DNA of 64,000 nt from the NCBI RefSeq assembly GCF_014200575.1, contig NZ_JACHBZ010000009.1, positions 161,737-225,736 on the forward strand. Reading direction: 5' to 3'. The notes under the pieces are model-generated. The model had not been told where the DNA came from and did no database searches. It was given only the letters and a program-made list of their open reading frames with translations. This DNA comes from Mucilaginibacter saanensis (GTDB lineage Bacteria > Bacteroidota > Bacteroidia > Sphingobacteriales > Sphingobacteriaceae). A program made the translations under genes and the position numbers. Within the stretch, counting starts at the first letter, position 1. Every line of letters starts with the position of its first letter. This document shows, piece by piece, positions 54,823-63,542 of the stretch.

Positions 54823-54853
54823 GGATGCCGGCCGGATTAACCGGCATCCTTTT
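54823..54853 (+). terminator. Terminator after the reductase pseudogene
   Basis: GGATGCCGG / CCGGCATCC hairpin (54823-54849), followed by TTTTGATCTTTT. The hydrolase gene starts 31 nt later. Confidence 0.8.
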
Positions 54854-54883
54854 GATCTTTTGCTTTCTGTGTTTAAGTGCGCT

Positions 54884-55840
54884 ATGACTGAACTGCATCC
54901 TGTAATTCGTAACCTTCTTCATACCAAATTCAATGCAGATTCGCAAACTCCGTTAAATGCTGATGCTTACCGGTCGTTAATGAATTATTTCGTTCGGATA
55001 GTTTCCTATTCCAATGATGACCTGCCCCCGGCTAAGGAACTGAAATTGATACCCGATGGCTTACCCGCTTTTAGTTTCAGGATATACGGTGCTGATTCAC
55101 CTGGATTAAAACCTGTTTTAGTCTATTTTCACGGCGGTAATTGGATCGGTGGCAATATGCAAACCTATAATTCCATTTGTACTACGCTTGCTGAAGGCAG
55201 TGGTTACGCAGTGATATCGGTCGATTATGCGCTGGCGCCGGAGCACCATTTCCCGATTCCAATATGGCAGGGAATGGCCGTATTGGACTGGATTAAAAAA
55301 CAAGGATTTCATTTTGGCATAGACCGGGACAAAATAGTTGCAGGCGGCGATAATGCCGGTGGAAACATTGCCGCCGGATTGGTCCACTTGATTAGGCATA
55401 CCCGCGGGTATAAACTACTTGGCCAGTTATTAATATGCCCGGCTTTGCATTACCGGTTTGACACCTCGTCTTACGATAAATATGAAAAAGGCTATTTCAT
55501 TTCAAAGGAGTTGATGAAGCGATGCTGGGATGCTTATTTGGGAAATGAAGATGAGGCTTTTCACGAATCAGCATCCCCATTATTAGTTTTTGACGTAGAA
55601 CACGTTCCTCAAACCCTGATATATACCGCTGAGCATGATCCATTGCGCTTCGAAGCAGAAATTTACGCGGCGGTTTTAAAAGAACAAGGCATTGGCTTGT
55701 CATTTCACCGTTTTTTGGGTGTAACTCATTATTTCTGGCAAATGGACGCCATTTTAGATATAGCACGTAAGGCTCATCAGGAAGCTGTGAACTGGCTGAT
55801 TAGGATCAATGAGACGGGCGGCAGCGAACCGTGGGGTTAG
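54884..55840 (+). CDS. HSL-type alpha/beta hydrolase fold protein with Ser-to-Asn nucleophile change
   Basis: 318 residues from the ATG at 54884. The HSL-family oxyanion motif YFHGGNWIGGN and DYALAPEHHFP are conserved, and the acid (AEHDPLRFEAE) and His (GVTHYFWQM) regions are present. The nucleophile elbow, normally GDSAGG, reads GGDNAGGN with Asn157 (codon AAT, one base from AGT). The protein is therefore unlikely to be an active esterase. It follows the reductase pseudogene and precedes the sugar dehydrogenase gene with the HxlR-like site between them. Confidence 0.88.
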   Translation: MTELHPVIRNLLHTKFNADSQTPLNADAYRSLMNYFVRIVSYSNDDLPPAKELKLIPDGLPAFSFRIYGADSPGLKPVLVYFHGGNWIGGNMQTYNSICTTLAEGSGYAVISVDYALAPEHHFPIPIWQGMAVLDWIKKQGFHFGIDRDKIVAGGDNAGGNIAAGLVHLIRHTRGYKLLGQLLICPALHYRFDTSSYDKYEKGYFISKELMKRCWDAYLGNEDEAFHESASPLLVFDVEHVPQTLIYTAEHDPLRFEAEIYAAVLKEQGIGLSFHRFLGVTHYFWQMDAILDIARKAHQEAVNWLIRINETGGSEPWG

Positions 55841-55878
55841 GTATTAAGCTCGGCACAACTCTTATTCCATGAAACGAA

Positions 55879-55904
55879 ATTAACTAATTGGTTTATTAGT
55901 TAAT
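55879..55904 (+). promoter_or_regulatory. Candidate HxlR operator 3 (sugar dehydrogenase promoter)
   Basis: ATTAACTAAT-TGGTTT-ATTAGTTAAT, a perfect inverted repeat with 10-bp arms and a 6-nt spacer. It lies 55 nt before the start of the dehydrogenase gene. The core ACTAATTGGTT-x-AT-x-AGT is shared with the site at the hxlR start. Confidence 0.7.
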
Positions 55905-55959
55905 AGATGTTTTTTACTACAGCTGCTTATTATTAATTTTAACTCCGACAATTTAACCT

Positions 55960-57252
55960 ATGATGAATAAAAAGACAATTCTTTATTTAACCTATTACTT
56001 AACTGCAATAGCCAGCCTGACAGGTTTGCCGGGTTGCAATCAAGATCATAAAACCCAGAAGAATAAGCCCCGAACTTTTCAAAAAACTAATTTGAAGCTC
56101 CCGATCGGCTTTTCCGCCACTATTGTCGCGGATTCACTCGGTCCTTTGAGACACCTGGTCGTGAATGACCAAGGTGATATTTATGTGAAACTGAATGCTT
56201 TAAAAGACAGAAAAGGGATTTATTTCCTGAGAGATACTGATCATGACGGTTTTATGGACACAAAAACAGGCTTTGGCGATTACCCGGGTACCGGCGTCAG
56301 GATCAAAGGTAACATGCTCTATTCTGCCTCAAACACGGGCGTGTTGAGGTACAAGTTAAATCAAAAAGGAGAGGTGATCTCCCCTAATCAACCAGAGGTG
56401 ATCGTCCAGGGCCTGCAGGATAAACATCGAGATAATTCAAAATCGATCGCTTTGGATGACCAAAACAACCTTTTTGTAACCGTTGGTTCTTACTCTGATG
56501 ATTGCAGGATACCAGGCTCCGGGAAAGGTATGCCCGGATGTCCGATCTTAGATTCAGCGGCAGGGATATGGAAATTTAAAGCAGATCAGTTAAATCAAAG
56601 CTATAAAGATGGGGGCCATTATGCCCGTGGGATTAAGAATACCGTTGGTATTGACTGGAACAGTGATACCAGATCTCTTTTTTCCATGCAGCATGGCCGA
56701 GGGCGATTTGATGATAAATTTCCACAGTATTATACGCCTAAGCAAAGCGGCGAATTGCCGGCCGAAACCATGTATGAAGTACACCTCGGAACAGATGCGG
56801 GTTGGCCATTTGTTTATTACGATCAGTTTCAAAAGGAAAAGATACTGGCCCCTGAATATGGTGGAGACGGGAAAAAAGTGGGGGATCGGAAATTTCAGAA
56901 TCCCATTGCGGCTTTTCCTGCACACCTTGCACCCAATGATCTCCTGTTTTACACTGGCGATATGTTCCCGGAAAGGTATAAAAATGGTGCTTTCATCGTC
57001 TTTCACGGGCAATCTCCTCAGCTGAAAAAAGGATATTTAGTGGCCTTCGTACCTTTCAAAAACGGGAAACCATCCGGAGACTGGGAGATTTTTGCGGATA
57101 ATTTTGCCGGCGAGGATATGCGAAAGCCTACCAAGCCTTTTCAATACCGGCCGATGGGTTTAGCCCAGGGGCCCGACGGTGCTTTATATGTATCAGATGA
57201 TCTAAAAGGATCCATCTTTAAGATTACCTTTCAGAAGGAAAATAAGCTGTAA
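55960..57252 (+). CDS. Sorbosone dehydrogenase-like PQQ sugar dehydrogenase, lipoprotein
   Basis: 430 residues with lipobox GLPGC (Cys26). The rest is a six-bladed beta-propeller of the soluble glucose/sorbosone dehydrogenase family: FSATIVADSLGPLRHLVVN, GTGVRIKGNMLYSASNTG, SAGIWKFKADQLN, RGIKNTVGIDW and QYRPMGLAQGPDGALYVSDD. These enzymes use PQQ and calcium to oxidise sugars in the periplasm; here the lipid anchors it to a membrane. PQQ synthesis genes are not in the window. The promoter carries the strongest HxlR-like palindrome. Confidence 0.88.
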   Translation: MMNKKTILYLTYYLTAIASLTGLPGCNQDHKTQKNKPRTFQKTNLKLPIGFSATIVADSLGPLRHLVVNDQGDIYVKLNALKDRKGIYFLRDTDHDGFMDTKTGFGDYPGTGVRIKGNMLYSASNTGVLRYKLNQKGEVISPNQPEVIVQGLQDKHRDNSKSIALDDQNNLFVTVGSYSDDCRIPGSGKGMPGCPILDSAAGIWKFKADQLNQSYKDGGHYARGIKNTVGIDWNSDTRSLFSMQHGRGRFDDKFPQYYTPKQSGELPAETMYEVHLGTDAGWPFVYYDQFQKEKILAPEYGGDGKKVGDRKFQNPIAAFPAHLAPNDLLFYTGDMFPERYKNGAFIVFHGQSPQLKKGYLVAFVPFKNGKPSGDWEIFADNFAGEDMRKPTKPFQYRPMGLAQGPDGALYVSDDLKGSIFKITFQKENKL

Positions 57253-57352
57253 TCGAAGGACATTTAAATTCCCCATGGACGATACAGCTATGGAGCGCTT
57301 GGTCCCATGCAGCAACCTGCCGCAGCTGCATGGCCTGTCCATCATAATTACA

Positions 57353-57955
57353 TTACTTATTTGCCTTTACCTTTTCCAGCTTTTGCTTAGCCTCCTTTTG
57401 ATCTTGTTCAGCTTGCGCTGCTACCGCTTCGGCAGCAATGATCGCCTGCTGTTTGGCCATTGCTTTTTCAGCCTTGTCAATAAAGCCCTTGGGGTCTTCC
57501 GTTAACTTTGTATCGATGGTCTTCGCTACCTCAGGATACAGAGCCCTAACCAGCCAGAAATTATAAGCTTCACGATTTAAGCGGTCATTTTGATGATAGA
57601 AATATAATGCTGTGCCGACTGATCCGGCCGTTATTATAAAACAAGCTACAAGGCCAATGATCAAATTTTTTGACCAGGCACCTAGATGGTGACTGTTTTT
57701 CACACGAATGAATTTCGGGACTGTTGCTACAACATCTTTTAATTCATCGATCTGCTGTTGTATTTTTTGATCGTCATACCGCTTGTTAGCTATTTCAATC
57801 CGCGCCGTGATCGTTTCCAATGTGCCCCTGTATTGTTCCAGAAAACTTTTTAAGAGCTCTGCTACACTGGTCTCCATCACTCTGATCCTACCGGCAAACC
57901 CCTGGATCAGTTCTTCCATAATATTTACTTTCTCTTCTAATTCTTCATTTTGCAT
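57353..57955 (-). CDS. Coiled-coil membrane protein next to the relaxase remnant
   Basis: 200 residues: an N-terminal coiled coil (about 1-75), one membrane helix (about 98-117, IIGLVACFIITAGSVGTALYF) and a C-terminal Ala/Lys/Gln-rich coiled coil (AEAVAAQAEQDQKEAKQKLE). Proteins of this form follow the relaxase gene in Bacteroidota mobilization modules. The function is unknown; it may anchor the relaxosome. It lies 39 nt after the relaxase fragment. Confidence 0.65.
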   Translation of the reverse strand: MQNEELEEKVNIMEELIQGFAGRIRVMETSVAELLKSFLEQYRGTLETITARIEIANKRYDDQKIQQQIDELKDVVATVPKFIRVKNSHHLGAWSKNLIIGLVACFIITAGSVGTALYFYHQNDRLNREAYNFWLVRALYPEVAKTIDTKLTEDPKGFIDKAEKAMAKQQAIIAAEAVAAQAEQDQKEAKQKLEKVKANK

Positions 57956-57994
57956 AACAATTCATTTTAATGTTCATTCTAATCGTTAATTCAT

Positions 57995-58498
57995 CTACCT
58001 GCTTATACCCTGTGACTGGGAATGTTCCGCTTCATGCTTCTTCCGTTTCCTGCGTGCAATATCTGCGTCACCCATTGGGTCAGGTGGCCCGGCAACAAAT
58101 TGCGGTTCCAGCAATGCTTCTAATATCCCTTTACCTACAATGGGATTATGTCTGTATTCCCCCTGAACGCTCTGCCTGATTGAATCACGCAGATGGTTAG
58201 CAACAAATGGTTGGTTTGCTTCCCTTGCCGCATGATACTGCTGTACCTGCTGGTTGCGGTTTAAGGTCGCATCTATGCGGGCAATGCTCAAACTCCGATC
58301 AACATCGGAACCTTTCATTTTGATATTGCCTTTTGCAAAGGATATGCCCTGTACTTCATTGGTACCGCTGCGGAATTTATAATCAATGATAATTCCCTGT
58401 CTGGCAAGCTGGGCTTCCAGGTGTTTCCAAGTCGTGGCTGTTTTCATGCCTGCTTTAATAGCATCATACACACGCTGTGTAGAATTTTCAGTGACCAA
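57995..58498 (-). pseudogene. C-terminal fragment of a MobB-type relaxase
   Basis: 167 residues from a TTG at 58498. RVYDAIKAGMKTATTWKHLE, GIIIDYKFRSGTNEVQGISF, and KMKGSDVDRSLSIARID match the C-terminal half of relaxase/mobilization nuclease proteins; the catalytic N-terminal domain with the Tyr/His motifs is absent. Upstream the sequence turns into a decayed 12-bp repeat of a different gene, so the fragment is the product of a fusion or deletion. Confidence 0.75.
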
Positions 58499-58515
58499 TG
58501 TGATTAACGATTTTA

Positions 58516-58592
58516 ATCCCTCATTTAACCCTCGTTTAATCCCTCACTGCCCTAATTTACTCCCTCGTTTGCACCCTCATTTACTCCCTCAC
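58516..58592 (-). repeat. Degenerate 12-bp minisatellite (EG[V/L/A]N coding units)
   Basis: On the minus strand GAGGGAGTAAAT, GAGGGTGCAAAC, GAGGGATTAAAC and related units repeat about six times; one unit is 11 nt, so the frame breaks. In frame they code EGVNEGANEGVN, typical of the linker of AlbA_2/RecG-like ATP-binding proteins. A TAG interrupts it. The head of that gene is missing. Confidence 0.7.
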
Positions 58593-58614
58593 GACATATT
58601 AGTTAGTTTTCTGA

Positions 58615-59062
58615 TTAATATTATCCTGAAAAATAGTTCTATAATCAATGATCTGTTTGATATTTTCAAGATTCAGTCTGGAAAACTTCAGTTTAATTTC
58701 GAGCAGCTCGATATGGGGCAATTGATCAGGGAGGTTGTGGAGCCGCTACAAGAATCAAATACCCCTCTGGTAATGCTCAATTGGATATCAGTATGGAATC
58801 CATTGAAAAATAGCTGCTCATTTCCGTGAGCGATTATGGTATAAGCATTGCCCCCCCCCAAGATCTTCATCTCATCTTTAACCAGTTTTATCGCCTCAAG
58901 GAAGTGGAAAAACGAATTTCAGGATTGGGGCTTGGTCTCTATATCACCAAATAGATCGTTGAGTGGCATGGCGGCGGCATCAGTATGGAAAGCGAGCCGG
59001 GACAGGGTTCTGTATTTACTTTTTCTATTCCATACAACCAAAAGGATCAGAGAATTTTATGA
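58615..59062 (+). pseudogene. Histidine kinase remnant (dimerisation and HATPase pieces)
   Basis: The first frame has INDLFDIFKIQSGKLQFNFEQ and MGQLIREVVEPLQ (end of the HisKA region). The HATPase part continues in other frames: a region before the poly-C run, HLIFNQFYRLKEVEKRISGL, LGLGLYIT then a stop, then IVEWHGGGISMESEPGQG and SVFTFSIPYNQ, ending at 59060-59062. The N- and G-box regions are broken by stops and frameshifts, one in a run of nine C (58851-58859). Dead. Confidence 0.7.
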
Positions 59063-59098
59063 TATATAAAGCGTCTATGAGTCGATATCAGGAATAAG

Positions 59099-59418
59099 AT
59101 GATATCGGTACTAGAAGACAATCCGGATATTCGGGAGATTATTTTCTTACATCCCATTGGGAGCAATTACGATTTCTTGGTGTACGAAACAGCGCATGAT
59201 TTTAAGGAGTAGTTTAAAAGCAGCTTGCCGGATGGTGATGGGATCGATATCTGAGTGAACTCAAAAAGCCCTGAAATGGGTCACGTCCCTGTTGTACTAA
59301 TGTCCGCCCATACATATCGTTGGATCCGGAAGATTGTGCGGATGATATTATTAGTAAGTCGTTTGATATTGGTTTTTTAAGCAATGAGTTGATACTTTTT
59401 ATGGAGGCATTTCATTGA
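59099..59418 (+). pseudogene. Response regulator remnant
   Basis: MISVLEDNPDIREIIF begins a receiver domain (acidic pocket EDN), then YETAHDFKE, a stop, FKSSLPDGDGIDI, a stop, then SPEMGHVPVVLMSAHT and, in another frame, SFDIGFLSNELILFMEAF. The phosphorylated Asp position lies between broken blocks. It follows the kinase remnant, so this was a two-component pair. Confidence 0.7.
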
Positions 59419-59745
59419 TAATAAGGTTAATAAAGGAGTACTGGTTGCCCCATGAGATTATAGTTCCTAATCATTTGAGGATTGATTCCGGGAGATGGTT
59501 TGAGTACGATTGGACGAAAATTGTCCGGGTTATTGATAATTTCTTTTAGGCATTGACAGAAGCAAAGGAATTTTTTCTTACTCGCACGCAAATAACAAAA
59601 CACTGGCCAATTTCTTAAGCAAAAGATTTCTAAATTTGATCATACAACTTCTTATCTTAGTTACGTAGAAGGTAATTCTCTTTTCTAACCTAATAAATAA
59701 AAAATATTTCGACATTTTAAACTAATCCATCTTTTGACAGGTGTA
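59419..59745. other. 327-nt region without a gene
   Basis: Between the response-regulator remnant and the TPR regulator. No coding frame or strong hairpin seen. The last part is AT-rich and probably holds the promoter of the TPR regulator. Confidence 0.45.
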
Positions 59746-61230
59746 ATGAAACGACTGATTAAAAATTTATTAATTGGCTTATTGGCTTTAATGGCAAGCC
59801 AAACTCATGCCCAATACAATAAACAACAGATCGATAGCATCTTTGACGAAGCCAATCATCTAATTGGCCTGAAACCGGATGTTCAACAGCTGGATATAGC
59901 TTATAAGACCTCGAAGGCGATACATTATGAGCAAGGAATAATCAAAGGGCTTATCCTATATTCCAAAAGCAGTTATGACGCTGGGCAGTATGATACTGCC
60001 TTTGCCTATATTACACAGGCAGAAAATGCTTCAGCCAAAATAAAGGATCCGGTTTTGATTTTCAATATCATTATACTTAAAGGTCAGTGTTATGAAAGCC
60101 TCGGCTTTTACAAAGAGGCGCATCAAACATTCAATGGTGCCGTTCCCATTGCTGAAAGTGTCAACAATGAAGAAGACAGGCATTATTACTTAGCAATCAT
60201 TTATTCAAATATAGGTATCAACTGCCGGCATTTGGGTCATATAAAGGCCAGAGAATACTGGAGCAGTAGGAGTTATGCTGAAGCTGAACACCTACAAAGA
60301 AGCAATAAATACTTATGGGTTTATGTAATTATCGCATCGAATAGGGGAAACCTGTTTACCATACGCAAACAATATGATTCTGCGGAATTCTATATGAATA
60401 AAGCCCTTCTTTTTGCTAGCAAATGTACCGACAAGTATAAATATCAAAAATATTATGCGCTATGGGTGACGTATTCTCATGCCGGCGGCTTTTATTATGC
60501 TGTAAGGAAATATTCCAATTCAGCGGTGTATTTTAAAGAAGCTGAAAATGCGGCGACTCAAATAAAATATGCACGTGGTTTAAAGGATGCCTACGCCGGA
60601 CTGGCAAAAATATATACGGCTTTGAACAAAACTAAAGAAGCATTGGTGTATTCAGAAAAAAGTAATAAATTAGGTGATAGTCTTGCTCTGGCTGATAAAG
60701 CCGCCATTAAAACACCGCTGGAGTATATCGTCAGCAAACATCGGAAAAGTTTATCGGAAAGTGAAGCCCTTTACCACCGTATTTTGTTTGCCGTTTCTAT
60801 TTGTCTTTTATCAATTATCAGCTTCATATTTTTTTATCGCCTAAGGTTAAAAAGGGAGATCAGGCTTAGCAAGGAAAAGATGGATGAATTGGTGCGGAAA
60901 TTAGCCGTGAATGAAGATAAGCAGTCTCCCTTGGCTATTGAAGAATTAAAAAATATCGTGCAGTTGGCAGTTAATAATGATCCTGCCTTTTTTACAAAAC
61001 ATCATGAATTTGATTCCGGTTTTAGCAAAAAAATACTTAGCCTGGCCCCCAATCTAACTGCAACTGAACTTGAATTTTGTTTGTTTTGTAAATTGGGTTT
61101 CGAAACCAAAGAAATTGCACGTTATGCCAAGATTTCTGTTCGGTCGGTGGAAGGAAGAAAATATAGAATAAGAAAAAAACTAAATATTCCCTCCAACCAG
61201 GATATCAATATTTGGATGAATCATATTTAA
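59746..61230 (+). CDS. TPR sensor with a membrane helix and a LuxR-like HTH
   Basis: 494 residues from the ATG at 59746; the frame opens with a TTG at 59734. Signal peptide (LIGLLALMASQTHA-Q), about six TPR-type helix pairs (residues 35-310), one membrane helix (about 340-360, ILFAVSICLLSIISFIFFY) and a cytoplasmic end with a LuxR/GerE-like HTH: NLTATELEFCLFCKLGFETKEIARYAKISVRSVEGRKYRIRKKL. Bacteroidota use such one-component regulators to sense signals in the periplasm. The targets are unknown. Confidence 0.85.
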   Translation: MKRLIKNLLIGLLALMASQTHAQYNKQQIDSIFDEANHLIGLKPDVQQLDIAYKTSKAIHYEQGIIKGLILYSKSSYDAGQYDTAFAYITQAENASAKIKDPVLIFNIIILKGQCYESLGFYKEAHQTFNGAVPIAESVNNEEDRHYYLAIIYSNIGINCRHLGHIKAREYWSSRSYAEAEHLQRSNKYLWVYVIIASNRGNLFTIRKQYDSAEFYMNKALLFASKCTDKYKYQKYYALWVTYSHAGGFYYAVRKYSNSAVYFKEAENAATQIKYARGLKDAYAGLAKIYTALNKTKEALVYSEKSNKLGDSLALADKAAIKTPLEYIVSKHRKSLSESEALYHRILFAVSICLLSIISFIFFYRLRLKREIRLSKEKMDELVRKLAVNEDKQSPLAIEELKNIVQLAVNNDPAFFTKHHEFDSGFSKKILSLAPNLTATELEFCLFCKLGFETKEIARYAKISVRSVEGRKYRIRKKLNIPSNQDINIWMNHI

Positions 61231-61837
61231 CCTAGTTGATATTTTGCTACTTTCAATTATATCAATTATTTCTAAAAGTGTTACAAAACTCAGAGAGATG
61301 TATTCCGGGGGCAATTCCCAATCCTCTTTGGACGTCATGCACCTGTAAGAAAGCGGGAGGCGATATGCACCCCCCTTTAGAATTTACACAAATTAGTGCT
61401 CCAAATAGCACGGAATGATCTGGTCAGGGCATTAGGAACTTTCTCCTTTTATGACAAGTTCATTATCACAGAGTTTTTATCGTTTATGGAGATGGTTTCA
61501 CCACGTGAGTAAACATTTACGATATATAATAACGTATTTGTAACAAAAAATGCCGCCCATGCATTTGTCTGATTCAACCTGATTATACTCATTTTCGAAT
61601 ATAAGGACATGATTATTTGGCTGTTCAATTAAGCGGATATCAACTATAATATAATACAGTGTATTTGCGCGATAAATCATGGATGATATTTGCCATATGA
61701 TGCGTTATTTCACTAGATGGATTTTATAATTTCATACGGAAATAACATCAAAAGTAAAAAACTTGTGCGGCAGAGCTTAACTACCCCACAAGTTTTTCTC
61801 GATGAAACTTGCCTCGTCAATAAGGCTCAGAAAGGAT
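61231..61837. other. 607-nt intergenic region between convergent genes
   Basis: No gene is credible here. The only clear signal is the hairpin at 61757-61797. Confidence 0.5.
61757..61797 (-). terminator. Terminator of the formaldehyde dehydrogenase gene
   Basis: AAAAACTTGTG / CACAAGTTTTT, 11-bp arms around a 19-nt loop; the minus strand continues with TTACTTTT. It lies 41 nt after the stop at 61838. Confidence 0.75.
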
Positions 61838-63028
61838 TTAATTTGCAATCATTCCATGCGGATCAATAACAAATTTCTTTGCCGCACCTTTATCAAAATC
61901 ATGATAACCTTTTACCGCATCTTTTAATGAGATCACTTCCACATTGACGGCATCGGCAATCTTTATTTTGCCGTATAAGATGGCATTCATTAACTGGCGG
62001 TGATATTTCATTACCGGACACTGGCCTGTATGGATGGAATGTGATTTCGCCCAGCCTAAGCCAATACGAATTTTCAGACTTCCGGTTTTAGCCGCTTCGT
62101 CTACGCCACCAGGATCGCCCGTAACATACAGCCCCGGTATTCCCAATTGACCTCCGGCACGGGTAATCTCCATAATGGAATTCAATACAGTAGCGGGCTG
62201 CTCCTGGGTGCTGTCATGACCATGCCCCTTAGCTTCGAAACCAACGCAATCTACGGCACAATCTACTTCGGGTACCCCTACAATAGCTGCAATTTGATCT
62301 GCTAAATCAGCTTCCTGTTTTAAATCTATGGTTTCGCAACCAAAGCTTCTGGCTTGTGCTAAGCGTTCGTCAATCATATCACCGACAATTACAACGGCGG
62401 CACCCAACAAATGACAAGAAGCTGCACAGGCAAGACCCACAGGGCCCGCACCTGCGACATAGACAATACTTCCGGGGCCAACGCCAGCGGTTACAGCACC
62501 GTGAAATCCGGTGGGGAAGATATCAGAAAGCAGGGTCAGGTCTTTAATCTTGGCCATGGCCTGATCGCTGTCCGGAAATTTAAGCAAATTGAAATCGGCA
62601 TAAGGCACCATTACATATTCCGCCTGACCGCCAACCCAGCCCCCCATATCCACGTAGCCATAGGCCGCGCCGGGACGTGCTGGATTCACATTCAGGCAAA
62701 TCCCGGTTTGGCCAGCTTTACAGTTTCGGCAACGTCCGCAGGCAATATTAAACGGTACCGATACCAAGTCACCCACTTTTACAAATTCCACGTCACGGCC
62801 GGCTTCAATGATAAAGCCTGTGATTTCATGACCTAATACCAGTCCCGAAGGAGCAGTAGTGCGACCGCGTACCATATGCTGATCGCTGCCGCAAATATTA
62901 GTGGAAACTATTTTAAGTATAACTCCATGTTCGCATTTACGGTTACCCAATGCCAGCTTTGGATATTCAATTTCCCTTACCTCAACCACACCCGGGCTAA
63001 CGTAAGCTACTCCATGATTTTGACACAT
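61838..63028 (-). CDS. fdhA: Glutathione-independent formaldehyde dehydrogenase (zinc alcohol dehydrogenase family)
   Basis: 396 residues. MDR-family features: catalytic zinc ligands in NICGSDQH and GHEITG, structural zinc Cys set CGRCRNCKAGQTGIC, and the NAD-binding VAGAGPVGLACAASCHLLGA. The N-terminus and AARPGAAYGYVDMGGWVGGQAEY resemble FdhA of Pseudomonas, which oxidises formaldehyde to formate without glutathione. The gene lies in an operon with a GlcG-like gene 55 nt upstream. Other dismutating aldehyde dehydrogenases of this group are possible. Confidence 0.87.
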   Translation of the reverse strand: MCQNHGVAYVSPGVVEVREIEYPKLALGNRKCEHGVILKIVSTNICGSDQHMVRGRTTAPSGLVLGHEITGFIIEAGRDVEFVKVGDLVSVPFNIACGRCRNCKAGQTGICLNVNPARPGAAYGYVDMGGWVGGQAEYVMVPYADFNLLKFPDSDQAMAKIKDLTLLSDIFPTGFHGAVTAGVGPGSIVYVAGAGPVGLACAASCHLLGAAVVIVGDMIDERLAQARSFGCETIDLKQEADLADQIAAIVGVPEVDCAVDCVGFEAKGHGHDSTQEQPATVLNSIMEITRAGGQLGIPGLYVTGDPGGVDEAAKTGSLKIRIGLGWAKSHSIHTGQCPVMKYHRQLMNAILYGKIKIADAVNVEVISLKDAVKGYHDFDKGAAKKFVIDPHGMIAN

Positions 63029-63083
63029 AATAATTTGTTTTTAATGATTTGATGAATGAAAAGAGCCCGGCCAAACGATGCTA

Positions 63084-63485
63084 TTATTTTATGGCATCGG
63101 CACCGGCCTGTGCAACAGCATGATCATTTTCGACGGAGTCCCCTGAAACGCCGACAGCCCCTATAATATCGCCGCCTGCATTGGTAATGAGTACGCCGCC
63201 TGGGAAAGTGATCAGGCCTCCGTTTGAATGTTCGATATGGTACAAAGGGCCACCAGGCTGCGACAATTTCCCAATTTCACCGGAAGCCATATTAAAATAG
63301 CGGGCTGTACGTGCTTTTTTCTGGGAAATATCGATGGAGCCTAACCATGCGTTGTCCATATGGGCGAATGCGATCAGATTCGTACCAGAGTCGACCACGG
63401 CAATATTCATCAGGGTATTTAATGCTACGGCTTTTGCTTTTGCAGCGGCTATGACAGCTTCTGCCTGTTTTAATGTAATATTCAT
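63084..63485 (-). CDS. GlcG/HbpS-family protein
   Basis: 133 residues. The family pattern is clear: [50 protein letters not shown], and [33 protein letters not shown]. HbpS-like members bind heme or other small molecules; GlcG is linked to glycolate use. It is encoded just before fdhA and may help aldehyde handling. No signal peptide, so cytoplasmic. Confidence 0.85.
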   Translation of the reverse strand: MNITLKQAEAVIAAAKAKAVALNTLMNIAVVDSGTNLIAFAHMDNAWLGSIDISQKKARTARYFNMASGEIGKLSQPGGPLYHIEHSNGGLITFPGGVLITNAGGDIIGAVGVSGDSVENDHAVAQAGADAIK

Positions 63486-63542
63486 AATTATGGTTTAAAT
63501 AGATTTTAAATACCAAAATTAGAGTAGCAGGCAGCAGGGCAA

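Larger units (their letters stand above)
31812..58592. mobile_element. Decayed CTnDOT-like integrative conjugative element inserted at tRNA-Ser (right end not found)
   Basis: The left edge is set by the tRNA 3' end and the integrase 250 nt after it. Conjugation genes of the Bacteroidota Tra type fill 36-47 kb on the minus strand, and a relaxase remnant with its neighbour lies at 57.3-58.5 kb. I could not see a second copy of the tRNA 3' end (CGAATCCCTCTCTCTCCG) in the window, so the right limit is only a minimum and may lie beyond base 64000. No intact relaxase, coupling protein, traN or traO is seen, so self-transfer is unlikely. Confidence 0.75.

Noticed and set aside
57275..57505. 76-codon plus-strand frame after the sugar dehydrogenase
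   Set aside because: It lies mostly antisense to the coiled-coil membrane protein, and its hydrophobic character comes from the opposite strand's Lys/Glu codons.
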